In this document: piece after piece, positions 23,201 to 34,800 of the stretch
Layout: each line of letters opens with the position of its first letter
How positions within the stretch are numbered: the stretch's first letter is position 1
NCBI GenBank assembly: GCA_949361645.1
Contig: OX442418.1
Coordinates: forward strand, 7,252,876-7,316,875
Reading direction: 5' to 3'
DNA: 64,000 bases
Source: Spongilla lacustris
Taxonomy: Eukaryota; Porifera; Demospongiae; Spongillida; Spongillidae
Notes under the pieces: model-generated
The model's input: only the letters and a program-made list of their open reading frames with translations
Databases searched by the model: none
What the model was told of the DNA's origin: nothing
Position numbers and translations under genes: made by a program

Positions 23201-26151
23201 CTCAGCAACTCGGGCTTCTGACACTGCAAGAGGGCTATCTTTACTTTCAAGTAGCGACTCCCGCAGTTGCTGAATAGTTGCACTGTGTTTTTGTTTAAGG
23301 GATTGAATCTCACTTTCTTTTTCCTCAAAATGTCTTTTCCTCAGTTCTTGTCGTAAAGCCTCAATATCAGCCTGTGTTTTAGTCTTAATAGCTGCAATCT
23401 CACTTTTGTGCTGCAGCTTTACTGCTTCTAGCTCCTTGTCATGTGCAAGCTGCAATTCTTGACACACTTTCCTCTGCGATTCTTCACACTTGTGCTGCAA
23501 CTCAAGCAGTGCCCTGTCATGATCAACCTTAAGCAGATCCAAATCATGGTTTGAGTTTGGATGTTGAGACTGAACAAGTGTTTGCACATGGGAGAGCTCT
23601 TCTTCAAGTACTTCAATTTGTTTAGCAAATTCAGCAGTTACATTTTCAATCTCTTCAGCCTTCTCTGCTTCAAATTGATGCCTAATTGCTTCCAGGTGTT
23701 CATTGTGCTGCTGCTCCAGTTGGTCTAGTTTATTCTGAAAGCTTTGCTCTTGCAATCTATACTCTCTAAGTTGCTTCTCTAAGTTTTTCATATGCACCTC
23801 TGCTACATCGAGGCTGGCCTTGTCTCCAGAAGCTTCTGACAAACTGTCTTCCAAAGAGGTCAACTGACTAGTCAGTTTGCCCTGCAACTCTTCCTTCTCT
23901 GCCAGGTGCTGCTCTTCCAAGTGCTGAAGGTAGAGTTCGTGCTCACTTTTTAGCTCTGCTACTTCAAGCTGGCTTTGCTGCGCTAATGCTTTACTTACAA
24001 AAAGCTCTTCTTGGGTATCCAGTTGCACTCTTTTCAACTGATCAATTTGATGACAAAGCTCTTGTTGTTCTGTTTCTAATCCACTTACTTTAGCTTCAAG
24101 GGCAGTTGTCTTTTTTTTCCAAAACAAAATGGACTCTTCAGCTTCATGAGCAGCTTGTTGAAAGCCTTGAATCTCATCTGAGTGGGTCTGCATCAGCAAC
24201 TGATGCTTTTCTTCAATGCTTTCTTTCAGATGGAGTGCTTCTTCTAAATGTTTCTCCACAGCACTGCATTGAACTTTCAAGTTGTTTGCTTCAGATTCAA
24301 AAGCAATCTTTTCAGCAAGAACCTGTTCATAGGCAGTTCTGTACTCTGAATGAATCTTCTGAATTTCACCATTCGCCTGTTGTTCAACTTTCTTTTGAAA
24401 ATTCTCTTGCTGTTGTAGGTAATCCTTTGAAAGTTGATCTTTTTCTCTTTTATGCTCCACTAAAAGAGAACTCTTTTCTTGTTCGTACATACTTTTCAGT
24501 TGTTCCTTTATCAATTTGATCCTCATGGCCTCTCCCTCATCTGGCTCGTGTAACTGTGAATTGGCCAGCTCTGTTGAGAGTCTAGCAATATGAGAGACAT
24601 GTTCTTGTAGTACCTGCTCTTGAATTCTTCTCTCTTGATTTATAGCACTTTCAATCTCTGTCTTGTGTTTTAGTGATAATTCAGCTAACTGCATCTGAAG
24701 CTCCTTGCGTTCCATTTCAGAATCCACTAAGCATTTATGAAGTGCTAAAATTTGTGATCCATTATGAGCACCTTCATTAGATTGCAATGGTACTGCAGCA
24801 TCAAATGATTCTAATTCACGATCCTTGTTCAACAACTTATCAATGTCTTTGTCAGCTATACCAATTACAACAGAAGATTCTAGTGCCACATGATCTATCA
24901 CAGGTACAACACCCACAGAAGATACATCAGGGCTGAAACCCTAAAAAAAAGAAGAAGAGAAAAACAGCATAAAATGGATGTTGATTAAACTTTCTTTACA
25001 GAATGCATACATGTACACATGCAGTGATGCATGTATCCACACCCTCAAGTTTAAGTAGAACGGCTAATACCCCCCCCCCCCCCCCCAACAGAAATATACC
25101 TTGCACAGTTCATCCGCATCATTTTTTGTATTGCAGTGAACTGATATGGATCCCATAATTTAAAACGAGGGTATGATGCGAATCATTACATGTAGCCAGC
25201 ACAATTATCGAACACACATGTATTTTGGCACATTGTATACAAGCATACAAATGAAAATTGCTTTGCAAAGATGCAGCAACATTAGCTTCCTTTTAATGCT
25301 GACGCAATGAGTTTGCCAGAACAGATTCAACTAACTGCATGCCAATAAATTTCTATGATAGTGGGAATCTTGAACTACATTGTATGAAGATTAAATGCTT
25401 GCATGATACAGCTAAATTACTACATGTCTGTACCACAACCTACATGTAGGCGAAATTGATATTGTTAATTTCTATCCAAATGTAAAGATCACATAAATAT
25501 TAATGGCATACTGCTAGTAAGACCATCTTACTTACATGTACACTTGATTAGAGGATCATATTCTCCCACTTCCCTCCCACCATATCAAAGTTAAGAAACA
25601 AACAAGTGTTATTGCATTGTTACATCATTACACCAATTTTGCAATTGGATGACCTTATGTACAACAGCCAAAATGCAGTGAATTACTTGGTTTGCAACAC
25701 CGATACACTTCTACTTAGCAATAGCCATACCAGTGGAAGTGTCACGCTAGTTGCAGATGTTTCGCCCGAAGCACTGCTTTCACTCCAAGGTATTGGTGAA
25801 ACATTTGACTCAGACTGCACACGTCCTGCTATAGCACTGAAATCACTTGATGGTTCACTCCTGCTATTGTCGCTGGATTCGTCACATTCATTAGATTTTT
25901 TTTTGGTCTTTTTTGCTTTTTTCTTTTGATATGCAAGCAGCTGAAACGCGAAGTCCAGTATAAAAAGCAAACATGATAGCTATGTTTATAGGTACTAGTA
26001 CTTCAATAATGTGCCTACTGGGAGTATACGTTAGTCTGGTGCCTTGTTTATAAATATGTATCATACAGTGCATTAGCACGCGACATCTTGTAACGCATAC
26101 CGCTTCTTTTCCAGCTTGCAGTTTTGTCTTGCGTTCACCTTCGTCGTCCAT
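10842..26151 (-). CDS. AKAP9: AKAP9/pericentrin-family giant centrosomal coiled-coil scaffold, 22 exons
   Basis: Minus-strand exons: 26151-26101, 25940-25731, 24940-21575, 20789-18477, 18420-18364, 18146-17995, 17925-17781, 16682-16241, 16153-16086, 16033-14660, 14550-14193, 13987-13932, 13807-13743, 13683-13587, 13525-13472, 13410-13294, 13207-13088, 12606-12531, 12465-12411, 12354-11694, 11581-11510, 11297-10842. All junctions keep phase and give 3,454 codons, near human AKAP9 (~3,900) and PCNT (~3,340). The start MDDEGERKTKLQAGK followed by YQKKKAKKTKKK matches the conserved AKAP9/pericentrin N-terminus. Nearly all the rest is heptad coiled coil rich in E, Q, L and K, with less regular linkers in exons 4 and 8. 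The last exon holds the PACT domain. The family anchors gamma-tubulin complexes, PKA and other regulators at centrosome and Golgi. The one gene may stand for both vertebrate paralogues (inference). The exon 3 donor (GTTATT) and exon 11 donor are the weakest calls. Confidence 0.92.
14195..14224 (-). repeat. 12-bp tandem repeat at the exon 11 splice donor of the AKAP9-like gene
   Basis: The minus strand reads CTATACAAGGTT repeated up to the donor, so CAAG|GT occurs three times at 12-nt spacing. Each step adds the in-frame tetrapeptide GSIQ. I chose the last site (exon end 14193, GTGTGA). The two upstream GTTCTA sites are weaker alternatives that would shorten the protein by 4 or 8 residues. Confidence 0.55.
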
Positions 26152-26257
26152 CAGCAATTTTCACACAAAATCAGTACTAACCGCCATATTTGAAGCTAGA
26201 TCACGCGATTGTCAGGTGCCTAGTTTGCCACGTAAGTGAAAATTTGTTTTGAAGGTA
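26152..26257. promoter_or_regulatory. Putative bidirectional promoter between the AKAP9-like gene and PPM1H
   Basis: Only 106 bp separate the two divergent ATG codons. The gap holds CCGCCATATT at 26181-26190, close to the YY1 site (GCCGCCATnTT). YY1-like motifs are common in short TATA-less bidirectional promoters of housekeeping genes. Both 5' UTRs must also fit here, or transcription must start inside the opposite gene. Confidence 0.6.
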
Positions 26258-27721
26258 ATGGAAGGACTCGACTCTATCCCACACATATCTGAACGAAGCA
26301 AAGCGCTGGAGAAGTTGCCTGTTCGGTACGAGAATGCAAGACCGGTATTTCTGGAAGCCGATAAAAAGCAGTTAGATTCTGCGCAAGACCACGGCCAACG
26401 TTTGATACTTGTACCAAATGATGTTAATAAGATGCCATGGAATGTAGGATTTGCAGAAGCGATAAACGCGGGTAAAACACTCTACGTTAATGAAGATCAA
26501 GCTTCGATTCATGTATCTAGTCTGCATATCCCACCAACTGGGGACAAAACCACTCCTACAATTCTCCCGTACATTCTTTTTGGGATTTTTGATGGACATG
26601 CTGGAACGGGCGCTGCTTTGACGGCCGCAAACACGTTGCATCGTCATATTAAAGGGAAATTGGATGCTGTGAAACATTTTCTAGCCCAAGAACAAGCAGA
26701 AGTAATAGCGGAAGACGATCCGGGCCTTGGTTGCATAACAGAACCAATACCAACTGATTCGCTGGTTACAGGAGCTCTCGAAGAGGCCTTTGCTGAGATG
26801 GACGACCAGATTAGAAGAGAACGCGAAACGTATCGGATTAAAGGTGGCTGTACGGCTATTGTGGCTCTCTTTCTGCAGTCAAAAATTTATGTTGCCAACG
26901 CAGGAGATTGCAGAGCAATATTACTTCTGAATAATGCGTCAAATATACACGAACTTTCAATGGATTTCACACCAGAAACGGATCGCAAGAGGTTACAAAC
27001 GTTAGCTTACTTGCAACCACAGTTGCTGGGAAGGTACTTTGGCAGGATTGAGTACCAGAGGCGGCTTAGAAAAAGGGATATAGGTTCCAGAGTTCTTTAT
27101 AGGGATCGGCACATGGCAGGGTGGGCATATCGCACTGTTGATGAGGATGATGTAAATCGAGTGCCTATGATAATCGGACATGGTAAACGAGCACGTTTGA
27201 TGGCAACAATAGGCACTACCCGAGGCTTTGGGGACCATGACTTGGAAGCACCTGGGGGGCAGTGGATAAAACCATTTCTTACTCCCATACCTGAAGTGCG
27301 TGTATTTGACCTGTCTGCTGATAGCTTTGCAACTAATGACATTCTTATAGTGGCTTCTGATGGATTGTGGGAAAGGCTAACTAATGAAGAGGCGCAGGAG
27401 TGTGTTCGTAAGGCATTTGATACATGCAGTTACAATGAGAATTTTTATACTAATATAGCTCAAGAACTGGTGTCAGCAGCTCGTGGCACATTTGGTAAAC
27501 GGGGCTGGAGAACAGCGAAGGATCAAGTAGCTAGTGGAGATGACATCACATGCTTTGTAATACCATTGCATTGTCATAGGACCCCACCAAAGACAGGATG
27601 CTTGGGAGAAGAAAATGATATAGTTGAAATCCCTATGCCTGCACCTGGTGTGCCCACATGTAACCCTGCACAACCCATGCCCAATGGTGGTGTGGATGTA
27701 TCCAGAAAGGCACCAGTGTGA
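26258..27721 (+). CDS. PPM1H: PPM1H/J/M-type metal-dependent Ser/Thr phosphatase (PP2C family)
   Basis: An intronless 487-residue PP2C phosphatase. The start is the ATG at 26258; an in-frame TTG three codons earlier is not used. The N-terminal block RYENARPVFL, LPWxxGFAEAINAGK (with M for L) and NEDQAS match the PPM1H/J/M subgroup. Metal-binding signatures are seen at FDGHAG (111-116), ASDGLW (367-372) and SGDDIT (427-431). GGCTA (197-201), ANAGDCRAI (213-221), FTPETDRKRLQ (238-248) and MATIGTTRGFGDHDL (316-329-ish) are also subgroup-typical. The long segment 244-310, with YRDRHMAGWAYRT, corresponds to the flap that PPM1H uses to recognise Rab GTPases. In vertebrates PPM1H removes LRRK2-placed phosphates from Rab8/Rab10. 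Which paralogue this equals is open, since the single gene may predate the H/J/M split. It lies head to head with the centrosomal scaffold gene. Confidence 0.94.
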   Translation: MEGLDSIPHISERSKALEKLPVRYENARPVFLEADKKQLDSAQDHGQRLILVPNDVNKMPWNVGFAEAINAGKTLYVNEDQASIHVSSLHIPPTGDKTTPTILPYILFGIFDGHAGTGAALTAANTLHRHIKGKLDAVKHFLAQEQAEVIAEDDPGLGCITEPIPTDSLVTGALEEAFAEMDDQIRRERETYRIKGGCTAIVALFLQSKIYVANAGDCRAILLLNNASNIHELSMDFTPETDRKRLQTLAYLQPQLLGRYFGRIEYQRRLRKRDIGSRVLYRDRHMAGWAYRTVDEDDVNRVPMIIGHGKRARLMATIGTTRGFGDHDLEAPGGQWIKPFLTPIPEVRVFDLSADSFATNDILIVASDGLWERLTNEEAQECVRKAFDTCSYNENFYTNIAQELVSAARGTFGKRGWRTAKDQVASGDDITCFVIPLHCHRTPPKTGCLGEENDIVEIPMPAPGVPTCNPAQPMPNGGVDVSRKAPV

Positions 27722-28838
27722 CTGCAAGATAGAACATATTTACTTTTATGTTCCAAAATGTGTTGTGTGTGACTTGTAATATAAAGATACATGTTTCTTT
27801 TTTTTTGCTGGTTGTGTGGGGAGACACAAGGCAATTACTCGTCTGAAGTGGAATCAGCCACCAACCATTTTGTCAAAAAGCACACCATCAAATTAGTATG
27901 GTGAGGGGTACACTCGATGTCCTTCTACCTGAAGGCAGGCAGCTATGTAACTTTCTCTGCCGCTATCTTCAGAGCATACATATATATAAATACAACACCA
28001 AATGTTATATTTTGTTAACCATTTAATCTGCGATGTCTCATGTACATGGTATACAATTCATACAGTTGCATGTCACTCCTTGCTTTAGAGTTTCTCCCAC
28101 ATCAATCATGACCTCTGTATAACAGTTGATATAGTGTTGGAAGGAATTTGAAGAGTTGTACTCCTCCTCAGAGTCCTCCTTAACTCATTGTGCCCACCTT
28201 GAAGAACAGAATCGAGTTATCATTGTAAGTAACATATAGGGATTGGAAACGGCCTATCTAAATGTATGGCGTGACGTCACATCCACGTTACAGGCTCGTT
28301 TCGCGAAATTATTATAGAGACAAAACCTGCCAGTACTGTCAGCGCCACAGTAGCTTTCCCTTGGACAGATAAATGTTGTTGCGAGGTAAAAGGAGGATAT
28401 GTGTTCAGAGAGATATTTATACATACAAAAGAAAAGCTATATATTATATCTATGGTGCTATCACGGACCAATATTGGACTGTTGCATATAAATATACAGA
28501 AATGTTTACCTTTGTAATCAAGAACATATGTAGCACTTGCTGCCTTAACTGTACGTCACCACTAGCTGTAGCCTTTTTACTAGTACAGTACAGTAGCCTT
28601 TACCTAGCGGTAGGCCTAGTTGGGCGTAGCCCGATCTTCGCGTTTTGTAGGAAAGTCCGATGTCGGCTAGCTCAGATACTAGTTGTACCCATACATATCT
28701 ATGCTTGCTATCAGATACTAAATTACAAATCCAGGTATATGATATAATGCGGCCAACTTCCTTTCGAGCAAATTCACACATTAGGCTTAGGTCTGGGAAC
28801 CGTAGGTTAATAGTGATTGGTTGGTTATTTGAACTATA
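27722..28838. other. Intergenic region between PPM1H and INCENP
   Basis: It holds the phosphatase 3' UTR and the INCENP upstream region. No coding frame here looks real. A possible poly(A) signal variant, AATATAAA, lies near 27779. Confidence 0.6.
28272..28279. promoter_or_regulatory. Perfect CRE palindrome TGACGTCA upstream of INCENP
   Basis: A full 8-bp cAMP response element (CREB/ATF consensus), 560 bp upstream of the INCENP start codon. It is also about 550 bp downstream of the phosphatase stop. The match is exact, but function is inference. Confidence 0.45.
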
Positions 28839-31800
28839 ATGGCAACTGAATTGTTTACTCGAGTGGTTCGAAAAAGAACGTTGGATGAAGATGGAACCAC
28901 TTTGAGCGATGGGAAGGCAGAAGATGTGAGGCTACGGAATCCTGGAGCCGATTGGAATTTAATAGTCCATTTAAGAGAGCAAGGTCTTCAAGACTTTAAG
29001 CAAAAGATACAAGCAGTCTTTGAATTGCTGTCGCACCGATTCGGAGAAGCGAGGTATGGTGCATGCATCTGCATGTGACTAATCCCATGGTAGCCAATGT
29101 TGGGAGGTATAGGCCCCTTTTATATATACTTTTGGAAAATGACGGCCGGTTGACAATGCACAAACTCTACCAGCTGTTGGTTTTGTTCTATGTTCGGTGG
29201 GCCCGTTATACAATATGCGTGTACGTTCACAAGGCTATAAATGTTATCCTAGCCATACCGTTAGGCACCCCCTTCCCCTTCCCCTCCCCTCCCCCTTCTG
29301 TGTTGGGGTGTACATGTACATACATTAGTGGTACAGACAACAAGTAGTACAAGACATTTTCGTTCTTTGTGGTTAAGTTGATACGAAGATCGGAAAACGA
29401 CATACATGTAGAACGAAGGCAGCTCTACTGAAGATATTTTATTGGACTATACTGCTTATCACTGAGGACTTTTAGCTTCCCCTACGAAAAAATCTTGGCA
29501 TGACATGTTCCAAATTCATGCGTGATATGTTTTTGCAAGTGTTCCAGTTTTCTATAGCACTGTTGAGCATGCTTATGTCATTAAATTGCAGGCATATCAC
29601 TCTTCTAACTTGTACAGGATGAAGAGTTTCTATAAAGCGATTTCCCGACGAGGCATGCACATTAATATGCTTTATAACTTCTCGGGGGAACGTGTTTTTG
29701 AAACTCTTCAACCTGTACAAGTTAGAAGAGTGATATGCCTACAATTTAATGACATAAGCATGACCTACAGTGCTCTAGAAAAAGTGAATCACATGCGAAC
29801 ACATATCACACATGAATTTGGAACAAATCATGGCATGTCATGCCAAGATTTTTTCGCAGGGTTTATACCACATTCAATGTACATGTAATATGTATTTGAT
29901 TTAAAATATCAACTACATTGAGCAGTTAGTCCAATCAACTTCTGGGGTTGTTTTAAATATTTGTTTTAGCATCCTCAGAGATTATGAGATAAGAGTATAT
30001 TTATGTACATGTATATTCAAATTTCAAATACAAGTATGTGGTCTACAAGTATGTGCAAGGACATAATTCCAATGCCTAACATACTAACACAGAGTTGAAA
30101 AGAAACATGTACATGTACATGCTAACACACCAATAGATGATATACATTAAATAACATGTGGATTGTAAAATTGACGCACAATTGTAGTAAGCTCATTTCA
30201 TACGTAAGCTCATTTCATGCATAAGCCCATAATGACTTGATGTCTCGACAAGTGTAGGCTACTTTTTGTACACTTTCTTTTTCCCCCTCCATAATTGTAT
30301 AGGATAGGAATTTTAATGTGCCGGCAGGGCTTCATTGAGGTTGCTCAGCCCTTTTATTTTTCAGGTCTCCTGGCAGTTTTGGGTATTGTGGATAACATTA
30401 AACATAGATAATGAAATTGATGGATGGCAACGCCCGTGAAAAATTAAACATTAATGGCTGACGCATATGTACTTCCTCTAGTGAACTTCAAATCTATCTA
30501 AGAAAGCTTTGAGTGAGGTGTCCAAAACATTCTTTAGATGGTTTTTTTAGGCTGCCTGATGAAAAAATCTGTTGATCTCAAGCCTTTTGTTCATCTTGGC
30601 ATTTTGATTGGACGGAACTTCTTTTCAGCCTAACAACCACTTCACAACACACAACACAAATATTAATATGGAGCATTAATAATGCTACACATTACAAGTT
30701 CCTTTTAGAAGCTAAACCCACCACAAAACTGCATCATAATTATGTTAATACCGCCTAAGCATTTTTATTTAAAGCTTTAAGCAGACCTATGAAACACACA
30801 TAGTGTGAGACAAATAACACAAGGAACTTGTTTTTGCTTCTTACCAACAGCGTATTGCTAGTATTAAAATCCCCTAACCGCTCAAGCGGTAATGAAATTG
30901 GGCAATGAATAGGTAGATAAGAAGTCAAGTCAATAAGGGCTTTTGCCAATTAAAACCAACGGGAACCTCCAGTAAAACAAGAAACTCGAGTTCAAGAATA
31001 AGGCGTAACTGTGTCAAGTGTATAGCGTGACATCACTATGCAGTACACATTGTGTTGCGAATCCGGTAATTTCATTAATACTAGTACATCAAACATTTTC
31101 TTCATACTACAATTGTGAAATTCTCTTTCACTTTTCTTTCTCTTATTGTATGTCTATATACATATACATGTCTTGCCTTTTATGAATCGTTTTGCATGGC
31201 ACTCCCGCCTCTACTCCTCCTAACCACATTTGATAATACCACTACATTATTTCACAATGTCAGTCCTTATTTACAAAGGATAAGTGTTACAACACTCCAG
31301 GAACAATTTTTTTATTGTTAAAACTGAACATTGGCCCCCTTGAGGTTTTTCCTCGATGAAACATATTGTTGTGTTTCTAGTTATCGTTGTTGTATATAAC
31401 ACTATCATTTCTATGCTATACAACATGTACTTGAAGCTATCCTTATAAGATTTTTCATTTCACAGGGAAGGTATAGGTGCTGCTAATGTTACAACTACAT
31501 GTGCAACACCACCTTGTCCTGCTATTCAGTATTCCACTCTTGGAGCCACTATAACAAAAAAGCCAATTGCGTCTCCATGTGAATTGCCATCAAGAGTATC
31601 TGCCAAATATACAAGTGAACAATCACCAACTAGAACGCACACTCAAGTATCGGAAATTGAAGTGAAGCAAGTCAGCAGTGAAAATGATTTGATACCATTA
31701 TTACCACCTGCATCTATTGCTGGAAATGATCCTGCACCACCAGTGCACATTCCAAACGCTATTGGTAATGTGATGGAAACAGAAATGAAGCAAGCTGGTA

Positions 31801-34800
31801 TTGGAAGTAATTTGATTATACTTTCATCACCTGATTCTAGTACTGACCCTGATTTGGATCACGTTCAACAGCAGAGGATAAGCATTGGTGGTAAAGCAGT
31901 GTGGAAAGAAATGAAGCAAGCTGCGGGCTCAACACCTGAATCTAGTACTGACACAGATTTGGATCACATTCAACAGCAGAGGATAAGCATTGGTGGGAAT
32001 GTAATGGGAAAAGAAACAAAACAAGTTACTGGCTCATCACCTGAATCTAGTACTAACACAGATTTGGATCACATTCAACAGCACAGGATAAGCATTGGTG
32101 GTAAATTATTGGAATCAGAAAAGAAGCAAGCTAGTAATGGCTCATCACATGATTTGGATTGCCCTCAACTCCCAAGGACGAGCATTGCTGGTAAAAAGCG
32201 TCTTCGGTCAGTTTCATTAGAGAAGCTTGAGATTATGCTACCAATGAAACGACTAGTTACTGAAGGCACAGGAAATACTGGTAACAGAAAGCATTTACAA
32301 TGTGAAAATTTTCTGTCAAATTTCTATGCAAGAAAGGTATTTTTTTTTTTGCTACATACTACATTTTCTTGGATACTTATTCTTTTTTTTTTTCAGCACG
32401 ACCCCATCACAGCTGTCGAATCAGTTGCGAATACTGTTGTTGGTCACACTAAAACATTCTTGCCTGTGTGCCGCAAATCAATTGATAAGATGGATTCTCG
32501 TGTAAGTTTCAGTCTTGTGCTTGCGTTTTAGTGCATTTATAATGTTTGCATATTGAAATGTAATGATAGTCATATTCAGCTATAGTGTAGGAGGTACATG
32601 TAGTACCTTTAAAAGTGTAAGGTGCATCATAGCATAAACCTCACACAATGTACATGTACATGTACATATAAGTTAATTATCTAATACTATAATTTCCAAC
32701 GTTCGTACATCCGCGTAACCACCTATTTATAAACTCCGCCTAGCCTCTACAATTGTGGGTTTGAACACAACTAGCAACGCGTACCTAGCAACCAATGGAA
32801 ACAGCCACTCCCACACAAATGACCAATGGTAATTGGCCGGTGTTCATATCGTACAGACCGGAAGTAGTACATGTACATGTATTTCATTGCGTGCGCGGGC
32901 TATTAAATAGGTTGCGTAGTAACCGTAGACCTAGTTTAAACATAATTGCCTTGTTTTGTCCAGAGCAATTCCAATTATTGTCAATGAGCTTTTATGCCTT
33001 GATAAATCTTTTCAACCTTTACTCTGACAGCTACTATGGTGTATTTTTTTATTTGTGTGTAATAATCATTTGAATATGCATCTCAATGGATGAGGTTGTG
33101 CACATACATGTGTACCTGTTTTTTTTTTTTTAGTGTTAACCTTAATTCTCCAGGTCCAAGTCCTAAGCGTAGGACCAATATTTGAAAATTCATTATAAAT
33201 AGAAATGCAGTTTTTTGGCATCCATTTCTCTACTATTATTTGATGTGTCTATCAAGCTAAATTTACCAATTGTCAGTCTATTTTTTAAATCACACCCTTG
33301 GTTACACGATGCAAATAAACAGATACGGTTCTTAAAAATGCATTATGTAGAGAATTTAATTGTCACAGAAAAAAGTACGACAAGTATCACTTTTGTTTTT
33401 GAGACAATCCATAGTAGAGCACCACAACTTTTGCCACGACCCTCTCAAATCCTTTTCATTTTTCAGCAATCTGATAGGGCTCATTGAGATTAGTTATTGT
33501 GCACAGTTTCACTTTCGGATACACTTCGGTTAATTTACAATATTTTGTCAACTTCGTAAGCGCCACGAAATTTTGTGATCACTATGACTGTTTTGCAAAG
33601 CTACAGTAATGTGTCCATAAGGTTTTGATTGAAACTGTTACTAACACTAGAATGCACTCACCTCATGGGTGTACACATATGTATGTGTTGTGTGAAAACC
33701 TTAATAAACTTAATATTTTGACTAATTGTTTTACACTTCTCAAATTATCTCAAAACACCCCTATTCATTTCTCTATTTCAATTTAACCCCATGACAAGAT
33801 AGGTTATGAAGTAGTTAATGCATTAAAATTAATTTTGGGTATCCGTTCCGCTAGTAAGTTATAAATTGATTTGTGTCAAAAACATTATGTTTCTTTGAGC
33901 TGCCGCTTGACCACAAAGTTTACACAGACGTAACGATGCTATTAAAACAGACGTAACTACGCTAGAAGGGCGTAGCCCAAGTTGCAAAAGAACGGGAAGG
34001 TCACGTTGCACGCTGCGCTACGCTTGCTAATATGCACTTTTAGCACGCATGACACTTCGATCCCGATACAACAATAGTGGCGCTCTATAAAGCATAGCAA
34101 AACTGTACGTGCTTTATTTATCTACTCATATACATGTGCAGGATCACACCATATGTGTAGTGGGGGTCAATGACCCCCACTGCTACAGGCTTAGTGATAC
34201 TGTATCGCTCGAAGAGCCCTTCAAGTTGGACTGAGCAGTTAGTTTTTTTTTTTTGCTACAGCACTACACATATGGTGTGATCCTTTGTGCACATGTATAT
34301 GAGTAGATAAATATAGCACGTACAGTTTTGCTATGCTTTATAGAGCGCCACTATTGTTGTATCGGAATTGAAGTGTCATGCGTGTTAAAAGTGCATATTA
34401 GCAAGCGTAGCGCAGCGTGCAACGTGACCTTCCCGTTCTTTTGCAACTTGGGCTACGCCCTTCTAGCGTAGTTACGTCTGTTTTAATAGCATCGTTACGT
34501 CTGTGTAAACTTTGTGGTCAAGCGGCAGCTCAAAGAAACATAATGTTTTTGACACAAATCAATTTATAACTTACTAGCGGAACGGATACCCAAAATTAAT
34601 TTTAATGCATTAACTACTTCATAACCTATCTTGTCATGGGGTTAAATTGAAATAGAGAAATGAATAGGGGTGTTTTGAGATAATTTGAGAAGTGTAAAAC
34701 AACTAGTCAAAATATTAAGTTTATTAAGGTTTTCACACAACACATACATATGTGTACACCCATGAGGTGAGTGCATTCTAGTGTTAGTAACAGTTTCAAT

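Noticed and set aside
26249..26257. Earlier TTG start for the phosphatase
   Set aside because: The ATG at 26258 is the first ATG in frame; TTG is not a normal start in animals.
28373..28781. Frames on both strands upstream of INCENP
   Set aside because: Hydrophobic and Tyr-rich AT-driven readings with no homology or splice support.
32337..32396. Uninterrupted reading of INCENP exon 2 through to 32531
   Set aside because: The stretch codes a poly-Phe/Leu run flanked by GT and TTTTTCAG, so it is a 60-bp intron. Joining the exons keeps phase into exon 3.
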